Assembly (NCBI RefSeq): GCF_000005505.3
Contig: NC_016135.3
Span: forward strand, 4,302,001 to 4,366,000
Source: Brachypodium distachyon
Lineage: Eukaryota > Streptophyta > Magnoliopsida > Poales > Poaceae
DNA length: 64,000 bases
Direction of reading: 5' to 3'
The notes beneath the pieces were generated by a model. The model had not been told where the DNA came from. It saw nothing but the letters and a program-made list of their open reading frames with translations, and searched no databases. Each line of letters begins with the position of its first letter. The stretch's first letter is position 1. A program made the position numbers and the translations under genes. This document shows positions 46,147 through 57,320 of the stretch, piece by piece.

Positions 46147-48145
46147 AAAGAACGATTACCATAGTGTTAACCCAGATTGTTTATTCAATCTATCATGCAG
46201 GTACAAGTACAGCAAGAAAGATCTCATTGGAAATAAGACTTTGGCCGACAGACTTGGACCAAGCAATGTCATCCCAGTTGTTCTTGACTGGGCAATCAGG
46301 AATGGGAGCTGCCCATCGACACCGTCAGGTGGCGACATGGAAAGTGTTCCCTATGGCGCTTGCATTAGCACCCACAGCAACTGTGTTAATGCCAGCAGCG
46401 GTACATTGGGTTATTTCTGCAACTGTTCCCGAGGATATGCCGGAAACCCCTACATTCTAAACGGATGCACAAGTTTGTATACTTCACAACACCCTTTATA
46501 TTTTCTTTTGAGAGGGAAGTAGTTCTATTTTATAGTCTTCAATATCAAATTTATTTTCAATATTTTAATGCATGGTTCAAATACCATGGCAGCCTGTAGG
46601 GAAAGATTTGGGATCTCCGGATTTTTTGGGCTCATGGGATGACCTTACCGAAAACCCTTACAATAATATGCAATAATAAAACTATTTTGTAGTTTTATTA
46701 TGCACCCTTACAGAAAAAAATACAAGTGATTAGTTCTAGTCTTTGCTTCTAAATTCTAATTAGTCACTAAATAATATGCAATTTTCCATACATTTTTCAG
46801 ATATTAATGAATGTGAACGCAAGGATCTATTTCCTTGTAGTGGCGGTACATGCCTCGATGAAATAGGTGATTATGAATGTAGATGCCACTTTGGACGAAG
46901 AGGTGACGGTAAGAGTCCCAATGGATGTGAAGCAATAATCTCAACGACTGCAGTAGCAGTGATAGGTGAGGCTTTTTTATATGCTTTACTTTATTAATGT
47001 TCTAAAGACATGCACACCCACCCTGGTAACAACCAGCAATAGACAGAATATTTCAATCACATGATTAAATTAATATTCTTTGTTGTCCTGTATGAAAATG
47101 AATGATTTCTATGTCCGCAGGTACAATCAGTGCCATGGCATTATTGGCGGTGCTAGTAATATTCTTACATACGAAGCGTGAGAAAAGAAAGCTGAGAGAT
47201 CATTTCAACAAGAACGGAGGGCAGTTATTAAAAAGCATCAAGATCGAGATTTTCACAAAGGAGAAGTTAGACCATGTCACAGAGAACTACCGTTACATAG
47301 TTGGCAAAGGTGCTTTCGGCGAGGTCTACAAGGGAACCATCGGTGACAATGCACGTGTTGCCGTAAAACGGTCCATCGCCATCAACGAGGACCGCCAGAA
47401 GGACTTTGCGAATGAGATCACGATCCAGTCGAAGATCAGCCACCGAAACCTGGTTCAGCTGTTGGGCTGCTGCCTGGAGACGAAGGTGCCCATGCTAGTC
47501 TACGAGTTTGTCCCCCGTGGGAGCCTTTATGATGTGCTCCACCGCAAAAGGGACGCTCTCCCGCTGCAAACACGCCTCGACATCGCCATTAACTCCGCGG
47601 ACGCACTCGCGTACATGCACTCGCAGGCGAGCGAGAATGTAGTCCTGCATGGCGATGTGAAGTCCGGCAACATCCTTCTCGACGACGAGTTTGTGCCCAA
47701 GGTCTCGGACTTCGGGACGTCTCGGCTCATGTCCATCGACAAAGATCACACCAACTGGGTGATTGGGGATAGCAGCTATATCGACCCAGTGTACATGAAG
47801 ACCGGACTTCTCACGGAGAAGAGCGACGTCTATAGCTTTGGGATCGTGCTCCTAGAGATCATCACACGGAAAAAGGCCAGGTATGATGGAAACAATAGCC
47901 TTCCGATAAACTATGTCAAGGCTTCCATGGATTGGAAGACAAAGGAGATGTATGATGCAGAGATTGTTGCGTCCGGTTTGGAGGAGGACGTGAAGTGCCT
48001 TGAGGAAGTTGGTCTCGTTGCTATTCAGTGTCTTGCGGATGAAGTGAATGAAAGGCCTACTATGACTGAAGTCGGGGAGAAACTGAAAATGTGCAAGTAC
48101 CAGTGGTTGCAGAGCTATGGGCAGGCCAGAGGGATCTGTCCTTAG
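36291..48145 (+). CDS. Wall-associated receptor-like kinase, 4 exons, 708 codons
   Basis: Exons 36291-36955, 46201-46472, 46801-46965 and 47121-48145; all introns are GT-AG and the 2127-nt sum is in frame. Residues 1-21 form a signal peptide. A GUB_WAK pectin-binding domain follows (CPTKCGDVDILYPFGIGPGC), with an unusual GRGRGRGRSRR insert at about 142-152. The WAK-associated region and a partial EGF (CNCSRGYAGNPY) are in exon 2, a calcium-binding EGF (INECERKDLFPCSGGTC) in exon 3, and a transmembrane span at about 351-377. The kinase has GKGAFGEVYKG (about 429), VAVKR Lys (about 452), HGDVKSGNILL in place of HRD (non-RD, usual for WAKs), DFG (about 563) and a GDSSYIDPVY activation-segment end. 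All catalytic residues are present, so it is probably functional. It senses cell-wall pectin or related ligands and signals inward; in grasses many WAKs act in disease resistance (family knowledge). Confidence 0.92.
37738..38291. mobile_element. Ac/Ds-like hAT element in WAK intron 1
   Basis: Starts TAAGGGCGAAAACGGA, near the Ac/Ds end tagggatgaaaacgg, and ends atcaccctt. Between are many cggat/atccg and tccgta words typical of Ac/Ds subterminal arrays, plus a tandem pair of about 40 bp (37805-37880, tttttatcagattcggaaa). The flanks gacccatg and tacccttc agree at only five of eight positions, so the target duplication is uncertain. Confidence 0.5.
38525..39054. mobile_element. Mutator-like element with 150-bp TIRs and captured fragment
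   Basis: The ends GAGTAAAATACA and TGTATTTTACTC continue into near-perfect inverted repeats of about 150-165 bp. A 9-bp target duplication with one mismatch (actcttttt 38516-38524, attcttttt 39055-39063) fits the Mutator class. The 210-bp GC-rich centre (38690-38905) is unlike the AT-rich surroundings and is open in one plus-strand frame (38672-38923, ending in RTMLNFDERTPVKGSPKL), suggesting a captured gene fragment of unknown origin. Confidence 0.82.
39657..39765. mobile_element. Stowaway MITE, 109 bp
   Basis: Termini CTCCCTCTGTCCCATATTA and TAATATGGGAGGAAG between TA duplications, in WAK intron 1. Confidence 0.88.
40043..40154. mobile_element. Stowaway MITE, 112 bp
   Basis: Termini CTTCCTCCGTTTTATAATTC and GAATTATGAAACGGAG between TA duplications, in WAK intron 1. 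Confidence 0.88.
40936..42338 (+). mobile_element. Small non-coding LTR retrotransposon, copy 1
   Basis: LTRs 40936-41306 (371 bp) and 41972-42338 (367 bp), both TGTTAAG...AACA. The primer site tggtatcagagc (41309) is complementary to initiator tRNA-Met, and a polypurine tract aggggaagaa precedes the 3' LTR. Flanks agtat and attat differ at one base. The 665-bp interior has no gag or pol. It shares its interior (gaagacgcgcttgcc..ggtg..gatgtgctag) with copies 2 and 3, so it needs a helper element, presumably Copia. Confidence 0.88.
42345..43680 (-). pseudogene. Degraded Copia pol (RT and RNase H)
   Basis: On the minus strand RT fragments such as MEPLEQERMGELLKSL, LKQVSKQWHEKFEMTL and TTAGFVVNEADK lie at 43680-43450, then MKDLGVAEV-like text near 43380. 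The end of RNase H (ADPFTRVYKQMHRSGW) is at about 42540-42490. Stops and indels occur throughout and the LTRs were not found. The Copia order and wording are clear despite decay. Confidence 0.7.
43687..45767. mobile_element. CACTA element split by LTR element copy 2
   Basis: Left end CACTACTGCAGAACAGGC; right end, reversed, TACTACTATAGAATGGGC, so the terminal C has become T. Three-base duplications gag flank it (43684-43686, 45768-45770). Internal aaccgccactg / cagtggcgg words form a subterminal array at 44100-44250 and 45715-45735. Without the insertion it is about 760 bp and has no transposase. Confidence 0.82.
44315..45630 (-). mobile_element. Small non-coding LTR retrotransposon, copy 2 (in CACTA)
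   Basis: LTRs 44315-44636 and 45333-45630, minus orientation, with perfect target duplications tgtta (44310-44314, 45631-45635). The primer site is gctctgatacca at 45319-45330 and a purine tract lies next to the left LTR. The interior matches copies 1 and 3. Inserted in the CACTA element after that element entered the intron. Confidence 0.9.
46112..46146. repeat. (ac)n(at)n microsatellite
   Basis: About eleven ac and six at units, 55 bp before the intron 1 acceptor of the WAK gene. Confidence 0.9.
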
Positions 48146-48967
48146 TATGTATCCTCATGGTGGTCTGTTGACCAAGACACCAAGTTGCATTCTATTGTCT
48201 GTGTGACCCATGGAACTATTCTACCAATGTTGCTACTGTAATTTAGTATTCATGACTTCTCGAATGTGATGTTAAGGCTATATATTGTGCTATGTTGCTC
48301 CAGTCGGTTGTAAATATTTCTTGTCACTTAGGCTGAGTTTGAGATTGAGGTGCATTATGATAATCTAGCTTTTTCAACAAATTTTTGCCTTTTTTTTTGG
48401 CTAACCAACTTTTGCATGTTTTCTTCTGTAGTTTTCCACACTAGCATAAAAGAAATTCAGATGCATGCCTTTCCACACATAATCTAGTGAGCGTTGCCGA
48501 AGTAAATTTAAGCAAGATAATGAATTTGCTTCAGATACATGTGTACAATTCATTTTGACGAAAGGTTATACAAACGGATCAGTTTTTGACTGAGCGCTTT
48601 TTTGGTACTTTTGTACTCCCAGACACTAAACATAGAGGTGGAAAGTACCAATAAATTGTCATCCTAGATTCTAATTCTATGCACTGCTGTTAATTTGAGC
48701 CCAACCATATATAGCTTAGATGTGAGATCTGTCATATGATCCTAGCTCATCACCGTATGTCTATCGCGACCTTGTCTCAGTCGGGGCAGCCGCATAAGCT
48801 CGTCTTCTCATCTTCGCTTGCAAATACAGGTGTCATTCCAATTCTTTAGGACCGAATTTGCGACTCCTTTTGGTGTATTCATTGAAGAAGAGGTTTTGCA
48901 TCACACTTACAGCACATGTCACCATCGATCGGCGGAGCCAGCCTGATCCAGCAGCCCGGGTAAAACC
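48146..48967. other. Downstream region of the WAK gene; no gene seen
   Basis: AT-rich 3' untranslated and intergenic sequence. A poly-T stretch lies at 48391-48399. No clear canonical aataaa is near the stop. Confidence 0.4.
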
Positions 48968-49207
48968 TGTTAAGATAATTTAGCATGTGATCTAATTATT
49001 AGTTAATTAATAGTAAACTTGGAAGTTAATTAGCAACCGCCTCTTTTCTCTTTGTTTCTCACGGTTGAGACCAAACGGGCACTGGCGTCCCAATATTCCA
49101 AAATTTGGGACGTCTGTGCCCAAATATTGGGACGCCTGTGTCTCCTCCCCTTGTATATATATGAACACATTCAATGGAAAGAACACACATTCATTCATTT
49201 CACAACA
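48968..49207 (+). repeat. 5' LTR of the Copia element
   Basis: 240 bp; a TATA-like tatatatatg at 49153-49162 lies near the 3' end. It differs from the 3' LTR by short indels and substitutions (cttggaagtt versus cttggcagtt), so the insertion is not recent. Confidence 0.88.
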
Positions 49208-49259
49208 CGTTATCAGCCACGTTTGTCTCTCCAACAATAAAGAGCAAAAATCACAGAAG

Positions 49260-49980
49260 AGAAAGATGAGAAATGGCGATCTACGATATGCCCCTAGTTC
49301 TTGTGGCTCTCCTCGAGTTCTTTGGCCAAGATGCAAGACACAGGGGAACTTACCGTCGCCGCTCGGCTCGCCGCCGATGGATCCCACGCCGCCGCTGGAC
49401 CCGCACGGGTGGCCTCCATGTCCGCCGTGGCCGCCGGTTCGCCGCCATGGAGACCCGTGCCGGCCCAAGTACGGCCGCTCCGACCACTGCACCGCCGGCC
49501 TCCCCAGACTACTCGCCGTCGATGGACTGGATCTTGACGGACACCGCGCCTCCGGCCGCCGACCCCGCTACAACGGCCGACGACGACACCGGTGAAGTGC
49601 TCGACGTCGTCCCCCCGGAGGCCCGGTGCCTTCTCTGCAAGTTCGCGACCGCCATGGCCGCCCACCGTGCCGGTCCGGTCGCCGGCGGTTGGGACCCGGC
49701 GGCCCTCGGTCTCTCCTCCTCCAACGGGGGGGGGGGGGGGGGGGCTCCCTCTAAGCGCGCCGGCAAGTGGCGGCGGGCTGCGCAGAAGAAGGCGGCGGCG
49801 GCGGCGGCGGGATGGGGCAGGGGAAACCCTAACCCTAACTGCCTCCCCCCCCTCACCCCCTTTATACCCAACCGCCCGACCCCCTTAGCCTTGACCTGGG
49901 CCGGCCGAAAGGCCGCCGAGGCCCAGGCCCACCCGCTGGAACCCCCCTGTGCGCGCGCCCTCCCCACTCGCAAAAGGACA
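49260..49980 (+). other. GC-rich leader of the Copia element with ORF and 19-G run
   Basis: The sequence between the LTR and gag is strikingly GC-rich, in contrast with the AT-rich gag-pol. One plus frame (49273-50097) encodes METRAGPSTAAPTTAPP and VLDVVPPEARCLLCKFATAM followed by Gly and Ala runs. A run of 19 G lies at 49726-49744. It could be a captured host exon or an element-specific leader ORF; I do not recognise the protein. Confidence 0.45.
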
Positions 49981-50848
49981 TTTTGCAAAAAAGCCCGAAG
50001 ATTTTGGCTATTTGCGATTTGGTCCAAGTATCTAGTTAACAGTAGCAATATTAATACTTATAGGTTCCTAAACTTATATTTATTTAGATTCCAGTGATTT
50101 TATGTTGGATTCCTATTAAAAGACATGTTCCTATTTAAATGTCAATGTAAATACTGTTGAGTTCAATGTTTTTGTATAATATACATCCCCTATTACATGT
50201 GATATTTATGCATTTGCAATTGAGATCCTTATTTCTTGCATATTTGAGAGTTTGTTTCATCGATTAAGTCCCAAATGGCATCAAAATGCCCAAATTAGAC
50301 TTGATTCAAGAAAAATCTCCATTCGTGATAAGCAAAAATTATCACTACGTGACTACCTCAATTTAATATATGCGAAACAAAAGGTATTATAGTCTTTCAA
50401 TAACGGTAAAATGCTAAATGGCGTTGAATATTCCGTGGGAACATACACATTATTGAAACCAGCGAATTTTTCGCGTAGTGCTGAGAGGTCTACATAGTGT
50501 CGAATGTACACAATGACTACCTTCAATGCGCTCTTCCAATATTAAATTAAAAAATAACACAAGGTGCTACAGTGTTTCAATAATGGTTAAATGCTTAATG
50601 GCGTTGAATGTTCCGTGGGAACATACACCTTATTGAAAGCAGCAAATTTTTCGTGTAGAGCTGAGAGATCTACATCAATAATTGGTGATTATCTTCAAAG
50701 TGTTATTTGAGGTCTACACTATATGAATTTAACATTGATTAAATCTCATACATTTTTGAAATTTAATTACAACAATGACCACAACATTTTGGCTTTACCT
50801 ACTAGTAATTGACAAAATCCAAGGTTTTTCAACCCCGTGTAGGACAAA

Positions 50849-53022
50849 ATGACCGAGAAAGAGTTTGATGAACTCGCCCTCGACGGTCGAAACTATCCAA
50901 CTTGGGCAATGGACATAAAAGTGGCCTTGCGTCACGCGGTCTTTCAGCGGCCATACAACCTCTTCAAGAGGGACAACTGCCCATCACAGATCTATACAAA
51001 TATTGTTAGCATAATCTTGAGCATAATCTTGTGTTTGTAACGTGGAGTTGTAAGAGATTAAGTTAAGAGAAATAAAGAAAAGGAGGCACGACACGTGCCT
51101 CTAGCCAAATAAATTTTTGATCGTGTGGGTCTTCATGTGATTGATCTTTGGGCAAACCCAACATTTGGTATCAGAGCGAGGTCCAAGATTTGAAGACGCG
51201 CTTGCCCTGAGGTGGCGATGTGCTAGCGTCTCGGGGCAGGCAACGGTGGCAGAACTGCGTCCGCGGATAAGAGCGGGCAATCAGTGACGAAGCGGTGTCC
51301 GCGGATAAAAGCAGGAAATTGGCGGCCGTGCGAGGAGCGACATTCAACAGATCAAATAGGACTATCGTCACAGTGGATCGATCTCCTAGTAACGGGAGAT
51401 CATCCTGATCGTCAGAAAGTACTCGACATCGGGTCAAGCTGCGTATGTACGTCCAGGTCAGCGTCTGTGAGTCGTGGTTGTGTCCAAGTGCTCGTCTGTG
51501 TGGGACTCTATTGCAGCAGAAGTGCGTCACGGTCGAAGGGCTGTCCGGTGAAGTATATCACAGAGGGCGAAGACGTGCGTGCAGACAAGGTGGCAGGTGG
51601 TCATCTGTGTGTCTCAGCGAGGAGATGAAGCTCAAGAGTATTGTGAGACGGCAACCATGTCCCCTGCATGAGACTATGTGAGTAGTCGCGTGTGGATGTT
51701 TTGCGCTAGGAGTGGACGGTGTTGCCACAGGGTGTTCGGTGTTGTGCACAAGGTTAACGTGACTGTGAGTCAAGATCATACGTTGAACTGAGTCGAGAAG
51801 TCGTAAAACTGCGGTGAGTCAAGATCAGGGAGAGCGCGAAAGACATGAGTCAAAATTAGAGAGAGATTGTTAGCATAATCTTGAGTACGAGTCCTAATAG
51901 GGTTGAGTGCTGGCCGTGCGTGAGTTTAAGATTGGAGTTACTAAAGTACCAGTTAGAGTTGGACTAGGACAAGTGTGTTCGAGTCCTAATCAGGTTTGGT
52001 TTGTGTGGTTCGTGCTAGCTAGCTACGTGCGTGTATATATACATGCACCAGGCCTACACATGCACCAGGCCTAGTGTTTGTAACGTGGAGTTGTAAGAGA
52101 TTAAGTTAAAAGAAATAAAGAAAAGAAGGCATGACACGTGGCTCTGACAAATAAATTTTCGATCATGTACGTCTTCATGTGATTGATCTTTGGGCAAACC
52201 CAACAAATATAATGCCTTATACATTATAAGGAACCACATCCATGTTGATCTCAAATTAGAGTATTTTATGGAAGAAAATCCATACACACTATGGCTTGCC
52301 CTTAAAACTAGATATGAATGGCAGAACGTGCCTGAAGCCATACATGAATGGACTAAACTACGCCTACAAGATTTTAAATCTATTGGAGAGTTCAATCATG
52401 CCGTTCATAAAATTTGTTCAAAGTTGCAATTTTGCGAAAAGGAATTTTCTGAAGCGGAAAAGATTGAAAAAACCTTATCCACTATGGTTCCGGCCGATAT
52501 GATCCTCCAGCAACAGTATCGTGCACGCCAATTCAATAGATATTCTGATCTTCCATGTTTTACTTCAAGCCAAAAAGCATGATGAACTTCTAATGAGCAA
52601 TCATCACCAGCGTCCCGTAGGTGCTGCACCTTTGCCTACATGCCAATTTTCAGAAAAATAACAAGTTCAATGGGTCAGCTCAACGACCAAACAACTTCAA
52701 AGGCAAGCAAAAGGGCAACAAGAAAAACAGGCCACGTGTACCGGAAAAGGGGAAAGGTATTTTCAAGCCACAATATGATAAATCTAATGCCTGTCAGAAA
52801 TGTGGGTGCTACAAGCATATTACAAAGAAGTGCCGTACCCCTTGTCATTTGGTAGATCTGTACCTCCAATCCGTAGGACGCAAGCGACCTGCTCATCAAA
52901 CACCAAGATTTGAATCACACTTCAACCTCCAATACAACAATTTCAAGGAAGCCGGTTGTTCGCATGATATCAAGGAGGACCCAAGTAACAATCCGACAAT
53001 CCCCGGGCATTTGAGGACCTAA
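50849..53022 (+). pseudogene. Copia gag, split by nested LTR element
   Basis: The start MTEKEFDELALDGRNYPTWA at 50849 is a typical Copia gag N-terminus. It is interrupted at 51003 by the 1.2-kb insertion and resumes at 52211 (ENPYTLWLALKTRYEW, IGEFNHAVHKICSKLQF), the UBN2-type gag region. A stop at 52580 precedes the basic C-terminal part with a CCHC knuckle CQKCGCYKHITKKC at about 52792-52833, ending at 53022. Confidence 0.82.
51004..52205 (+). mobile_element. Small non-coding LTR retrotransposon, copy 3 (in Copia gag)
   Basis: LTRs 51004-51163 (160 bp) and 51868-52205 (338 bp), with perfect target duplications aatat (50999-51003, 52206-52210). The 5' LTR has lost about 178 bp from its middle. 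The primer site tggtatcagagc lies just inside the 5' LTR. The interior aligns with that of copy 1, including shared translated text, but has no gag or pol. Confidence 0.9.
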
Positions 53023-53346
53023 TGAGCACGGAGAACATGATCATTGAATTCACTTCAAATAACATGTTTGGAGACCTAAGCTAGTTTACCTATCTCCGAA
53101 ATAGACATTATCTATATTTACGTCCCAAGTATTGTTGTAAATAAATTATAGTGACCGTTGTCACCTATATTGTAATATTACACTATTGTATCAGCATTTG
53201 GTACCTACATATTTGACATATGATTGTAAATTACGATATTGTATTATCACTTTAATACATAAATAAATTTGTATGTATTCTATATACTATTAAGGATTAT
53301 ATTAAAATTCTTCCTTTTTCCATATACAGTTTTCTACGGGAGTCAA

Positions 53347-54600
53347 TCCAAAATGGACGAAGAACTTAGGGAAACAAAATATTTTCAAACTCTTACTAAA
53401 ACGCAAGGGAATATTTTGACAATCGATGGACACAATACATTAGTTGTTGACTCTGGACGTGCCATCATCACTCTTCCTATGGGTACACAAGTAACAATCG
53501 AGGACGCTTTATTGTATCCCGATTCAACTTGTACTTAATAAGTTATAGAGATATCCGTCGAAATGGGATTCATATAGAAACCCACGATGACAATAATGAG
53601 GAATTTCTCCTTTTTACAAAAAGTAACGGATATGGCAAACAAATTCTTGAAAAAAATTCTTCTTTATCGTCTGGATTGTACTATACATACATAAAACATG
53701 TAGCCCATGTTGCGTATAAAATAATTTTTCAGAATGTCAATACATTTAGACTTGGCATGATCGCCTTGGTCACCCCGGTATCGGATGATACGGAAAATTA
53801 TTAACAATTATGTTGGTCATAATCTCAATAACGCAAAATTCCCAGAATCTTCGGATTTTGTGTGCACTGCATGTGCACAAGGCAAGCTTATTTTAAGACC
53901 CTCTCATCTTAAAATACAAGCGGAACCACTCCAATTCCTTGAACAAATTTAAGGAGATATTTGTGGTCCTATCCAACCAATGTTTGGACCATTTAGGTAT
54001 TTCATGGTTTTAATCGACGCATCTACAAGATAGTCTAATGTGTGTCTCCTTTTCACACGTAACCATGCATTCGCAAAAATAATGAGCCAAGTAATTAAAC
54101 TAAAAGCTCATTATCCAGAACATCGAATTAAAACAATTCAAATGGACAATACAGCTGAATTCTCCTCACACGCCTTCAATGATTATTGCATGGTCTTAGG
54201 AATCGAAGTTCAGCACTTAATTAGTCCCATATGTCCACACACAAAATGATTTGGCCGAATCTTTAATTAAGAGAATTAAGTTTATTGCAAAACCTTTATT
54301 ACAGAATTGTAATTTACCAACAACTTGTTGGGGTCATGCGGTTATCCATGCCGCTGATTTAATTCAACTGCGACCAACTGCATACAATAATTCTTCTCCC
54401 TTTCAGCTAGTACATTGAAATCCGCCAAGTATTTCCCATCTGCGAAAATTCGGTTGCACTACATACGTACTGATCTCACCACCACAACGTACACCAATGG
54501 GACCACATAGAAAATTGGGGATCTATGTGGGGCACAAATCACCGTCAATTATCAAGTACCTAGAACCTCTCACAAGGGTTCTATTCACTGCCCGGTACGC
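53347..54600 (+). pseudogene. Copia protease and integrase
   Basis: The protease active site reads LVVDSGRAI where DSGAT is expected (53440-53465). The pre-integrase region has an H..H-like segment around 53750. Integrase shows CTACAQGK, DICGPIQPMFG, VLIDASTR, QMDNTAEFSS and IEVQHLISPICPH, broken by at least four stops, for example in the stretch after EQI at 53950. Confidence 0.8.
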
Positions 54601-54603
54601 TGA

Positions 54604-56930
54604 TTGTATTTTCATGATGATCATTTCCCCATATTAGGGGGAGAATTAAAGTACGAAAAACAAGAATGCCAAGAAATCAATTGGAATGTCCAAGACATTT
54701 CCGCCTCAGATCAACGTACTCAAGAAACTAAACAACAGGTTCAGAGAATTATAAATTTGCAATATATTGCAAACAATTTACCAGACACATTTGTTGATTA
54801 CAAAGGTGTAACTAAGTCCTATAATCCTGCAAAGAACGTACACGAAAGAGTAGAGATACCTATAAAAACTAGTCGACCTCCTGTAACTACTGTTCAAAGG
54901 AAGAGGGGGAGAGGCACGACAACTAAAAAGGACCCAGCTTCCAGCAAGCAACAAAAGGAACAAACGAAGGAGCCGCGGCAAAGAAAACAGAAGAATAAAC
55001 CATCTAAACCTCCTTCTACAACAACAAATGTGAGTCAACATATGATTGACCGAGATCAATTGGGTAATATACACCCAGCGGAAAACCAATATCCACAACC
55101 AGCTCAATAGTGCACTCAATTACTGATGCCGGGACATTGGAAAACCCGGACTTAACCGCAACGGGAAATCACGAACAGTCACCAAGGGTAAACGAAATTT
55201 CTACAAATTACTTAAACACTGGAGAAATATACAATAGAAAGACTACGTTTGTCCACACTTATTTCTCTGCTAAGATTGCAAACAACCTTCAAAATGATCA
55301 TGATCCAAAGACCATGGCCGAGTTTGAAAAACGCTCCGACTGGTCTAAATGGAAGGATGCAATTCAAGCAGAAATAGCCTCGCTGAATAAAAGGAAGGTT
55401 TTTATAGAAGTAATACCTACACCTCCAAATGTTTTTCCAGTAGGATTCAAATGGGTTTTCGTTCGGAAAAGGAACGAAAACAATGAGGTGGTGAGATACA
55501 AAGCGAGACTAGTAGCACAAGGGTTCACGCAGAGACCCGGCATTGATTTCAATGAAACATATTCTCCGGTTATGAGCGAAATTACTTTCCGATATTTAAT
55601 CTCATTGTCTGTTCAAAATCGTCTATCTATGTAGTTGATGGACGTCGTGACTGCATATCTTTATGGGTCATTAGATTCGGACATTTACATGAAGGTTCCC
55701 TAAGGAATCCAAATTTCGAATACTAACGCAAGACGCAACATGTACTGTGTAAAGTTGAAGAAATCTTTATACGGTTTAAAACAGCCAGGTAGAATGTGGT
55801 ACTACCGACTAAGTGAGTTTCTCATTAAAAGGGGTTACTCTAACAATGATGACTGCCCATGTGTATTCATCAAGAAATCCAAAACAGGATTTTGCATTAT
55901 CTCTGTATATGTTGATGATTAAACATCATTGGCAACAAACAGGATATAGATGAAGCTCGTAATCATCTAATGACGGAATTTGAAATGAAAGATTTAGGTA
56001 AAACCAAGTTCTGCTTAGGTTTACAACGTGAGCATCTTCCCTCGGGAATATTGGTTCACCAAGCTACATATAGCCAGAAAATTTTGGAGAAATTTAACAT
56101 GGACAAATCCTATCCATGCAAAACCCCTATGGTAGTTCGATCTCTAGACGTAGAGAAAGATCCATTCAAACCAAAAGGTGATGGAGAGGAAATTTTGGGA
56201 CCTAAGTTCCCGTATCTTAGTGCTATTGGAGCATTAATGTACGTTGCAAATTGCACCCGTCCGGATATTGCATTTGTGGTAAATTTACTAGCAAGACACA
56301 GCGCAGCTCCAACAAAATGCCATTGCGTGGGAGTCAAGCAAATTTTTCGCTACCTACAAGGCACTAGAGATCTAGGTCTATATTTCCAAAAGGAAAACCA
56401 AGACTCTAAACTAATCGGATACACTGATGTTGGCTATTTATTTGATCCCCACAATGCCAGATCCCAGACCGGTTTCGTGTTCCTACACGGTGGGACAGCC
56501 ATATCGTGGAAGTCTTCTAAGCAGACACTAGTGGCTACATCCACAAATCATTCTAAAATAATAGCTTTATACGAAGCATCTCGTGAAAGTGTATGGCTAC
56601 GCGGAATCATTAACCACATACAATAATCATGTGGTATTGGTTCGATTGAATCACCAACAATTATCTATGAGGATAATTCGGCTTGTGTTGCACAGATGCA
56701 AACAGGTTATATAAAAAGCAATATGACTAAACATATTGCACCCAAATTATTCTATCCTCATGAACTACAATAAAATGGGGAGATAAATATCTTGCAAACC
56801 AAATCATGTGATAACCTCGCAGATTTGTTCACTAATTACTTACCCAACTCCACATTTCAAAAATGTGTCCATGGGATCAGTATGCGACAACTTAAAATTT
56901 TGCAAGCATCAGAGGGAGTATTCACCTGAA
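54604..56930 (+). pseudogene. Copia connecting region, RT and RNase H
   Basis: 54604-55110 is the Lys/Gln-rich linker. RT begins near 55310 (WSKWKDAIQAEIASL, VGFKWVFVRKRNE, YKARLVAQGFTQRPGIDF), with a stop at 55632. It continues at 55740 (KKSLYGLKQPGRMWY) with the intact active-site YVDD at about 55910, followed immediately by a stop. RNase H (ARSQTGFVFLHGGTAISWKS) runs to 56626, with a degraded tail (ADLFTNYLP-like) to about 56930. Confidence 0.85.
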
Positions 56931-57320
56931 TTTAACCTGTTCATGACATCATATTGCACTTTTTTCCTATTATGAGTTTTACTCACTAGTTTCTAGTAAA
57001 AGATTTTTAGTGACGCAATATCAACATAAGATTATATGTCATATTTTTTTATTTTCCCCACCGGGGTTTTTAAGGATAATATATAAGGCATATTTATTGT
57101 TCACATAATTCTATATGAATTATCAAGAAACAATAACCAATATATGTTGTACCATTTTCTCCTTGTTTTTCCCATTGGGTTTTAGGAATGAGTTTTCACA
57201 ACATATCAACATCAATATTAATTTCCTCAATATTTTTCCCATAGGGTTTTTGGAGGAAATTACAAGATTCCATGATGTTACAAGTATATACAATCAACGG
57301 AGCAAATTGATCGAGGGGGG

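Larger units (their letters stand above)
36956..46200 (+). other. Intron 1 of the WAK gene, 9245 bp of transposons
   Basis: Donor gtacgtgc and acceptor tctatcatgcag restore a Trp-Tyr junction. The contents are listed separately. Unassigned stretches (36956-37737, 39064-39656, 40157-40935, 45771-46110) are AT-rich and show no coding sequence. Confidence 0.85.
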
